A stretch of DNA of 64,000 bases from an uncultured Collinsella sp. (GTDB taxonomy: Bacteria > Actinomycetota > Coriobacteriia > Coriobacteriales > Coriobacteriaceae), in NCBI GenBank assembly GCA_959602645.1, contig CAUGTZ010000010.1, forward strand, positions 1 through 64,000, read 5' to 3'. Made by a program: the position numbers and the translations under genes. Below, piece after piece: positions 58,366-64,000 of the stretch. Below the pieces are notes generated by a model. The model did no database searches. It was not told the DNA's origin and saw nothing but the letters and a program-made list of their open reading frames with translations. Each line of letters starts with the position of its first letter. Positions within the stretch are counted from its first letter, which is position 1.

Positions 58366-59157
58366 ATGGCATCTACTTCAGACCTTTCACCGGCCGAGCG
58401 TCAGCGATTTATCATGAATTGGCTGGCCGAAAAGCCAAATATCTCGGTATCCGACATCGTTCGCCGTTTTTCGGTTTCGGAAGTCACCGCACGACACGAC
58501 CTCATCTCGCTGGAATCCGAAGGCAAGCTGCGTCGCGTACGCGGCGGAGCGGTATCGCTTTCTCGCTCCAACGCAATCTCGTATCCCGAGGAGCGCATCA
58601 ATGTCCAAGTCGAGGCCAAGGAAGCCATCGCCGCAACCGCAGCAACTCTTGTTGATGATGGCGATGTTCTGGTAATTGATATCGGCACCACAGGCTTTTA
58701 CTTCGCTAAGGCCCTCATGGACAAGCGTGAGATCACCATTATCACCGGCGATCTTGCAATCGCGAACTACGCCAGCTTCAATCTCCCCAATGCTTCGGTA
58801 GTGCTGCTGGGCGGCTCCGTGCGCAAGGGCCACCTCTATCTCGCGGGCGCACTAACGCTCGACTGCATGAGCAAACTACATGCCGACAAGGCGTTTGTCA
58901 GTGCTGACGGATTCCACCCCGACCACGGTTTTACCGTCGAGCACGACTTCTCGGCCATGATCAAGCATATGTACCTTACCAACTCAAACCAGGGCTACAT
59001 GATGGTTGACCAGGGAAAGTTCAACAAGACCAGTTTTTATCAGTCCGCGCAGATCGATGACCTCGACGGCATCATCGTTGATGGAGACGACGAGGGCATC
59101 ATGACGGCGGCGATCGAGAGCAGTCGCAGTCATCCCAAGCTCTATATTGCAAAATAG
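58366..59157 (+). CDS. DeoR-family transcriptional regulator
   Basis: This 263-residue regulator has an N-terminal HTH (VSDIVRRFSVSEVTARHDLISLE, seen in part, with RVRGGAV) and a C-terminal sensor domain (about 75-235; VIDIGTTGFYFAKAL) that binds a phosphorylated sugar. It is divergent from the aldolase-PTS operon, its probable target. The start at 58366 follows AAAAGGAG; an upstream frame is not family-like. Confidence 0.92.
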   Translation: MASTSDLSPAERQRFIMNWLAEKPNISVSDIVRRFSVSEVTARHDLISLESEGKLRRVRGGAVSLSRSNAISYPEERINVQVEAKEAIAATAATLVDDGDVLVIDIGTTGFYFAKALMDKREITIITGDLAIANYASFNLPNASVVLLGGSVRKGHLYLAGALTLDCMSKLHADKAFVSADGFHPDHGFTVEHDFSAMIKHMYLTNSNQGYMMVDQGKFNKTSFYQSAQIDDLDGIIVDGDDEGIMTAAIESSRSHPKLYIAK

Positions 59158-59160
59158 CTC

Positions 59161-59201
59161 AAATGGCCGGGTCGCCCCCACTGCGGGCGACCCGGCCATT
59201 T
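59161..59201. terminator. Bidirectional terminator
   Basis: AAATGGCCGGGTCGCCC and GGGCGACCCGGCCATTT form a 17-bp perfect stem between convergent genes, with A/T-rich sequence on both sides. Confidence 0.88.
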
Positions 59202-59202
59202 A

Positions 59203-60030
59203 TTAAATCAACCCAAAATGCTGCATCGCTGTGACGGTACCGTCGTGTGCGACATCGTTGGTCACGTAGTCGGCGACCGCCTTGACCTCGGGCATGGCGT
59301 TGCCCATGGCCACGGCCGTCTCGACCGCAGCGAGCATGCCCAGGTCGTTGCCCGAATCGCCAAAGCCAAAGGTGCGCGCGTTGCCGGTGCGACCCAGGTA
59401 TTCCAGCGCTCGCGCCACGCCCACGCCCTTGTCGATGCCCTTGGGGCTCAGCTCGCGATTCTGGCCACCGGTGTTGCACAGCTCAAACTCGCGATCGATA
59501 AAGCCGTCATCGTTGGCTACGCGAGCCAGGTCGCTCGCGGTGATGCACACCTTGCCTACGCGCAGATGACCGTTGATGCGCATTTCTTCGGCGCTATGCA
59601 CCACAGCGGTGCCGATCAAAGACGACTGCTCAACGCCCGCAGGCTCCAGCGCAAAGGTTGCCTCGTTGGCCTCGAAAAAGGCCTCGAACCCTGCCGCGAC
59701 AATGCGACGCGCAAGCTCCTCGACAATGCCCTCGTCAATGCAATCCTCGTGTACCACACGCCCCTCGACCTCGAGCGTGGCGCCCGCCATGGCCACGACA
59801 CCCGCAGGGTCGAGCGCGCGCAGGCTGTCCGCAATCAGCCACAAGGGACGACCCGTGCAGATAAACGCCTTGTGACCCGCATTGCGCAGGCGACCAAATG
59901 CATCGACAACGGCCTTCGACGGATGGATTGCATTGAAGTCCTTATCGGTCATATCGTCGGGATCGAACGACGTCAGCGTGCCGTCCACGTCAAAAAAGAG
60001 CACAGCGGGTTCGGGACACGCATCAATCAT
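59203..60030 (-). CDS. HAD-superfamily (Cof-type, IIB) hydrolase
   Basis: This 275-residue phosphatase has motif I FFDVDGTLT, motif II ICTGR and motif IV GFGDSGNDLGML. A type C2b cap lies between about 85 and 195. Such enzymes dephosphorylate small molecules, often sugar phosphates; the substrate is unknown. The start at 60030 follows GAAAGGA. Confidence 0.9.
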   Translation of the reverse strand: MIDACPEPAVLFFDVDGTLTSFDPDDMTDKDFNAIHPSKAVVDAFGRLRNAGHKAFICTGRPLWLIADSLRALDPAGVVAMAGATLEVEGRVVHEDCIDEGIVEELARRIVAAGFEAFFEANEATFALEPAGVEQSSLIGTAVVHSAEEMRINGHLRVGKVCITASDLARVANDDGFIDREFELCNTGGQNRELSPKGIDKGVGVARALEYLGRTGNARTFGFGDSGNDLGMLAAVETAVAMGNAMPEVKAVADYVTNDVAHDGTVTAMQHFGLI

Positions 60031-60105
60031 ATGGGTTCCTTTCGAGGATAAGGGCAAACGAAGCATCCATCATATAATGGAGCGACGCAACCAGAGAGGT
60101 CACCC

Positions 60106-62664
60106 ATGGAATTTTATGCAAGCTGCCCCGAGGGCTTTGAATCCGCACTCGCCGACGAGCTCAAGTGGCTCGGGCTTTCGCATGTCCGCCGCCTGAAGGG
60201 CCGCGCTACGTTTGAGGGCGAGCTCGAAGAAGGCTACCGCGCCTGTCTGTGGTCGCGCCTGGCCAGCCGCGTGTTTGTGGTGCTCGGACGCTTTGAGGCA
60301 CAGGATGCCGACGAGCTGTACGATGCCGTTTACGACATTGCCTGGGAAAACATCGTCCGCCGCGGCGCCACCATTGCCATCACTGCCCGTGGTGTGACCG
60401 AGCAGCTGCGCAACACGCGCTTCTCTGCCCTGCGCGCCAAGGACGCATTGTGCGATCGCCTGGCCGAGACCACAGGCCGTCGCGCCGATGTCGATGCTGC
60501 CGACCCCGATGTCCACCTGCTGCTTTCGCTACGCCAGCGCCGTGCGAGCATAAGCCTGGACCTTTCGGGCGACCCGCTGTTCAAGCGCCTGCCGCCCGCC
60601 GCGACTCGCGCCGGCGAGGGCGCACACGTGCTGCGCCCCGACTACGCCGCCCTGGTGTTGGCGCAGGTCGGCTGGACCGCGCTGTGCGAGCGCGAGCTGA
60701 CGGCCGACGACTACGAAAACGAGGCCCTACCTACGCTGATCGACGCCTCGTGCGCCGGCGGCGGCCTGCTGCTGGAGGCCGTGAACATTCTGACCGACCG
60801 CGCCCCGGGCGCTGCACGCGAGCGCTGGGGCTTTGAAGGCTGGCAGCTGCACGACGCCGCTCTGTGGAAGCAGCTACTTGCCGAGGCACGCGAGCGCGAG
60901 GCGGCAGCGCGCGAGCGCCAGGCACGCATCGTCGCCGTGGACATTGACCCTGCCGCCCGCAAGACCGCCGAGCGCATGGCCAAGTGCGCCGGTTACAAGC
61001 GCTTTGTCGATTTTTGCGCCGCCAAGCCCGCCACCGTGCTGGACCATGCGGGCGCTGTCGCCGGCGCCGCCGTGGTCGCAGACACCACCGAAACTCCGCT
61101 TTCGCTCATGCACGACGCCATGACGCTGGTCGGCGAGCTGCGCCGCGCGCCCGAGCTTGCCTCGGCGCCGGTCGCCGCGCTCACCCGCGATGGCCTTATG
61201 GCCCGCGCGCTCCATGCCGAGCCCGCGCGCTCCATTGCCGTCATGCCCAACAACGAAGAGGCGACTATTGAGATTTGGCCCTCGCTCGATCATGTCGCCG
61301 CGACATTTGAGGCTGCGACCAGCGCGGATACCGAGGGTGATGCCGCGGATGTCGATTATGAGGCCGCCAACACCCCCATGCCCGAACCCGCCGCCACGCT
61401 CGATCTGGGCGACGGCAAGCCGCTGCCCGTGCTCATCCCCGAGTCTGAGCAGTTCGCCAACCGCCTGCGCAAGAACGCCCGCCTGCGTCGCAAATGGGCA
61501 AAGCGCGAGGGCGTGAGCTGCTACCGCGTCTACGATGCCGACCTGCCCGACTACTCCGCCGCCATCGACCTGTACGAGGGCTGCCCGCAGACGCCGGGCC
61601 GCTGGCTCGTCATCGCCGAATACGCTGCACCCAAGACCATCGATCCTGCGCTGGCCCAGGCCCGCATGCTCGACATCTTGGCCATCGCGCCGCGCATCCT
61701 GGATGTCCCAGCCGAGCATGTGCATGCCAAGGCCCGCATGCGTTCGCGCGGCGGCTCGCAGTACGGCAAGCAGGGCGCCGGCAAGGGCGGCTCGGGCGAG
61801 CGCGCCAATATCGCGCGTCGTCGCCTGCCGCTCATCGAAGAGGGCGGCCTCACCTTTGCCGTCAACTTTGACGACTACCTGGACGTCGGCATCTTCTTGG
61901 ACCACCGCGTCACCCGCAACCTGGTGCGCGAGCACGCCAAGCAGGCGCGCCGCTTCCTCAATCTGTTTGCCTACACCGGCACTGCCACCTGCTACGCGGC
62001 CGATGGCGGCGTCGAGGAGACCGTGACGGTCGACCTCTCCAATACCTATCTGGACTGGGCCGAGCGCAACATGCGCCAGAACGGCCTTGTGGGGCCTCAG
62101 CATCATTTTGTGCGCGACGACGTGCTCGCCTGGATTCGCGACCAGCGCCAGACGCGCAACCGCTGGGACCTGATCTTTGTCGACCCGCCCACGTTCTCGA
62201 ACTCCTCCAAGATGGGCCGCCGCACCTGGGATGTCCAGCGCGACCATGTTGAGCTGTTGGCCGGCGTATCGCGCCTGCTCGCGCAGGGCGGCCATGCCAT
62301 CTTTAGCTGCAACCTGCGCGGCTTCCGCCCCGAAACGCGCAAGCTCGCGCGCGTGGGCGTGGTGCTGGAGGACATTACGGCGCAGACCATCCCCGAGGAC
62401 TTCGCGCGCAACCAGAAGGTGCACCACTGCTACATCGTGCGCCGCCTGCCCATCGAGGACGCCATGGCCGAGGTCGGCTTTAGCGCCGAGGAAATTGCCG
62501 AGCGCGTCGAGGAACTACGCAACCCCGAGGCCCGCAAGCCTCGCGCAGCAGCACCCGCGCACGCGCAGGCCGGCGACCGAGGGCCGCGCGGCGACGGCAA
62601 GCCCTCCCCCGCCGGCAAGCCCAAAAAGAAGAAGTTCTACGCCAGCAAGCCCAAGGGCAAATAA
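60106..62664 (+). CDS. RlmK/RlmL-type 23S rRNA methyltransferase fusion with degenerate RlmL half
   Basis: This 852-residue protein has the RlmKL layout: THUMP region (about 45-155), an RlmL-like domain (about 165-490), an RlmK-like domain (about 515-770) and a lysine-rich tail. In the RlmK half the SAM motif LNLFAYTGT (618-626) and catalytic DPPTFSNS (693-700) are intact. In the RlmL half the expected DPxCGSGT is DASCAGGG (213-220) and no NPPYGE motif is found where VVADTTETP (323-331) stands. It may therefore make only the m7G modification. GAGAGG precedes the start. Confidence 0.88.
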   Translation: MEFYASCPEGFESALADELKWLGLSHVRRLKGRATFEGELEEGYRACLWSRLASRVFVVLGRFEAQDADELYDAVYDIAWENIVRRGATIAITARGVTEQLRNTRFSALRAKDALCDRLAETTGRRADVDAADPDVHLLLSLRQRRASISLDLSGDPLFKRLPPAATRAGEGAHVLRPDYAALVLAQVGWTALCERELTADDYENEALPTLIDASCAGGGLLLEAVNILTDRAPGAARERWGFEGWQLHDAALWKQLLAEAREREAAARERQARIVAVDIDPAARKTAERMAKCAGYKRFVDFCAAKPATVLDHAGAVAGAAVVADTTETPLSLMHDAMTLVGELRRAPELASAPVAALTRDGLMARALHAEPARSIAVMPNNEEATIEIWPSLDHVAATFEAATSADTEGDAADVDYEAANTPMPEPAATLDLGDGKPLPVLIPESEQFANRLRKNARLRRKWAKREGVSCYRVYDADLPDYSAAIDLYEGCPQTPGRWLVIAEYAAPKTIDPALAQARMLDILAIAPRILDVPAEHVHAKARMRSRGGSQYGKQGAGKGGSGERANIARRRLPLIEEGGLTFAVNFDDYLDVGIFLDHRVTRNLVREHAKQARRFLNLFAYTGTATCYAADGGVEETVTVDLSNTYLDWAERNMRQNGLVGPQHHFVRDDVLAWIRDQRQTRNRWDLIFVDPPTFSNSSKMGRRTWDVQRDHVELLAGVSRLLAQGGHAIFSCNLRGFRPETRKLARVGVVLEDITAQTIPEDFARNQKVHHCYIVRRLPIEDAMAEVGFSAEEIAERVEELRNPEARKPRAAAPAHAQAGDRGPRGDGKPSPAGKPKKKKFYASKPKGK

Positions 62665-62667
62665 CAA

Positions 62668-62734
62668 AGTTGCGGTGGAATACGGACTGTTTTGCCTGGA
62701 ATTAGGCAAATTTGGACCGTATTTCACCGCAACT
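62668..62734. repeat. 67-bp palindrome after RlmKL gene
   Basis: AGTTGCGGTG and CACCGCAACT are the outer arms, with AATACGG/CCGTATT and TTTGCCT/AGGCAAA pairing inside. It lies between convergent genes and may act as a terminator or belong to the dispersed palindromes. Confidence 0.8.
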
Positions 62735-62758
62735 CATATTGGGATGGTGGTTGGCGAT

Positions 62759-63472
62759 CTAGCCTTGGATGACCAATCGGTAGCCGATGCCCACATGCGT
62801 CTGGATATAGCGCGGATGCGCGGGGTCGGACTCGATTTTCTTGCGCAGCGTGCCCATAAAGACGCGCAGGCTCGCCAGGTCGCTCTTGGTCGCCGTGCCC
62901 CAAATCTCGTGCAGGATAAACTGGTGCGTCAACACCTTGTCGGCGTTGTGCGCCAGCAGACACAGGAGCTTGTACTCGATCGGCGTCAGGTGCAGTTCCT
63001 CGCCATCCATCATGGCGATGCCAGCATCAAAATCGATATGCAGCTCACCGGTATCGAACGAGCCCTCGGAGGCAACGCCGCCCGTTTGCGCATACGAAAG
63101 GCGCCTGAGCGTCGTGCGAATGCGCGCGAGCAGTTCCTCGACCGAAAACGGCTTGGTCAGGTAGTCATCGGCGCCGGCATCGAGCGCGCGGATCTTGTCC
63201 GCGTCCTCGCTGCGCGCCGAGACCACGATGATCGGCATGCCCGACCACGTGCGCACCGACTCCACCACCTTGACGCCGTCCATATCGGGCAGGCCCAGAT
63301 CGAGCAGCACAATGCTCGGCGCCTGCGACGAGGCGGCGGCGATGGCAGCATGTGCGGTCTCCACGGCCATATGGCGCAAGCCGTGCGCCTCGAGCGCGGC
63401 GACGATAAGGTTGCGGACGGCGGGATCGTCCTCAACGACCAAGATGAGCGGTTTCACGGCAGAGTTCGGCAC
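62759..63472 (-). CDS. kdpE: KdpE-like OmpR-family response regulator
   Basis: This 237-residue regulator has a receiver domain (phospho-acceptor Asp in VLLDLGLPDMDG, Lys in YLTKPFS) and a C-terminal winged helix (EYKLLCLLAHNADKVLTHQF, YIQTHVGIGYRL). The GTG at 63472 follows AAGGAG located in the end of the sensor gene. It pairs with the adjacent KdpD-like kinase; a K+ uptake kdpFABC operon would lie outside the window. Confidence 0.88.
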   Translation of the reverse strand: MPNSAVKPLILVVEDDPAVRNLIVAALEAHGLRHMAVETAHAAIAAASSQAPSIVLLDLGLPDMDGVKVVESVRTWSGMPIIVVSARSEDADKIRALDAGADDYLTKPFSVEELLARIRTTLRRLSYAQTGGVASEGSFDTGELHIDFDAGIAMMDGEELHLTPIEYKLLCLLAHNADKVLTHQFILHEIWGTATKSDLASLRVFMGTLRKKIESDPAHPRYIQTHVGIGYRLVIQG

Positions 63473-63476
63473 AGCG

Positions 63477-64000
63477 CTACTCCTTATCAAACGAAACGTC
63501 GGCGGCGGGAAGCTCGATCGTAAAGACCGAGCCGTGCGGGTCCGCCGCGGCAACCTCTATGCTACCGCCATGCGCCAGCGCAATGGAGCGGCAAAGCGAA
63601 AGCCCCAGGCCCACACTGCGTCGGCTATCGGCCAAACCATGGTTGGCGGTGTAGAACGACTCAAAGATACGCTCGCGGTCCTCGGGAGCAATGCCCGGGC
63701 CGTCATCGGCCACCGAGCACGCCACGCGTCCATCGCCGACGTCAATCGAGATCACGATATGCGAGCCTGCGGGCGTGTAGGTAATGGCATTGTTCACCAG
63801 GTTTACCACCAGCTGCACCATCAGGCGCGCATCGACATTGACGAGCGCCGGCTCATCGCTCGCCACCACCTTAAGGTCGTGCTCGCGCACGGCCGGATTA
63901 ACATGGCGCAGCGCCTCCTCGACGATATCGTCCATAAGCTCGAGCGTGGTCGACAGATGCATGCCGCCGCCCTCGAGTTTGGTGATGGCGAGCAGGTTCT
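63477..64000 (-). CDS. kdpD: KdpD-like sensor histidine kinase (partial, 5-prime end outside window)
   Basis: The visible C-terminal part begins NLLAITKLEGG and includes the N box (VVNLVNNAITYTPAGSHI), G1 box (VADDGPGIAPEDRERIFESFY) and G2 box (SVGLGLSLCRSIALAHGG), all seen in part, of a histidine-kinase ATPase domain. The frame runs off the window edge. The pairing with a KdpE-like regulator 4 nt downstream suggests KdpD. Confidence 0.85.
   Translation of the reverse strand, partial: NLLAITKLEGGGMHLSTTLELMDDIVEEALRHVNPAVREHDLKVVASDEPALVNVDARLMVQLVVNLVNNAITYTPAGSHIVISIDVGDGRVACSVADDGPGIAPEDRERIFESFYTANHGLADSRRSVGLGLSLCRSIALAHGGSIEVAAADPHGSVFTIELPAADVSFDKE

Noticed and set aside
60874..62427. 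A 517-codon minus-strand open frame inside the RlmKL gene
   Set aside because: It is antisense to the conserved RlmK domain and has no recognisable domain.

Overview
The window is about 60% GC, with compact operons and strong GC bias at third codon positions. Gene content and protein style (a complete F-type ATP synthase operon running into murA and an LCP gene, amino-acid ABC transporters, several PTS systems and GH4 phospho-glucosidases, KdpDE) suggest a gut coriobacterium, most likely Collinsella or a close relative. That assignment is inference from content and recollection of the family, not from a search. No rRNA, tRNA, CRISPR array or complete insertion sequence was seen.

Layout. Positions 1-6042 hold a phosphohexomutase, a DtxR-like regulator with a homocysteine S-methyltransferase, peptidase T and an LCP cell-wall ligase. 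Positions 6055-14385 (all minus) hold murA behind the ATP synthase operon atpI-B-E-F-H-A-G-D-C. Positions 14591-23110 hold upp, glpK, a TsaC/Sua5 protein, a HicAB pair, prmC, prfA and an M20 peptidase. Positions 23183-28179 hold an amino-acid ABC transporter, an aldose epimerase and an unknown membrane protein. Positions 28288-31140 hold an AAA/DUF4143 ATPase and an MFS exporter separated by a palindrome-packed gap. Positions 31384-39402 are a mirror-image pair of phospho-glucosidase/PTS loci, each with an RpiR regulator. Positions 39463-46163 hold a phosphotyrosine phosphatase, a pyridoxal kinase operon and a MarR-controlled heterodimeric ABC exporter. Positions 46367-50792 are a LysR-controlled SDR/MFS/Gfo-Idh catabolic cluster. 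Then come tex, a stretch of gene remnants (53.2-53.9 kb), an ascorbate-type PTS flanked by two transaldolase-like aldolases with a DeoR regulator, an HAD phosphatase, an RlmK/RlmL fusion and the start of kdpDE.

The most striking non-genic content is palindromic. Four dispersed copies of a roughly 150-175 bp element (4.6, 20.2, 26.2 and 41.6 kb) share short conserved single-strand blocks, while their long helices differ in sequence but remain complementary. This is covariation, the signature of a structured RNA or a folded DNA element. Smaller palindromes adjoin these copies. One 31-bp palindrome occurs both between genes and in frame inside the M20 peptidase gene, where it encodes ten extra residues. 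Other inverted repeats lie at 29.6-29.85, 39.95-40.07, 41.4-41.55, 46.2, 49.7, 53.2-53.4, 53.9 and 62.7 kb.

The genes mostly describe central energy metabolism, envelope synthesis and uptake of phosphorylated sugars by a fermentative anaerobe.
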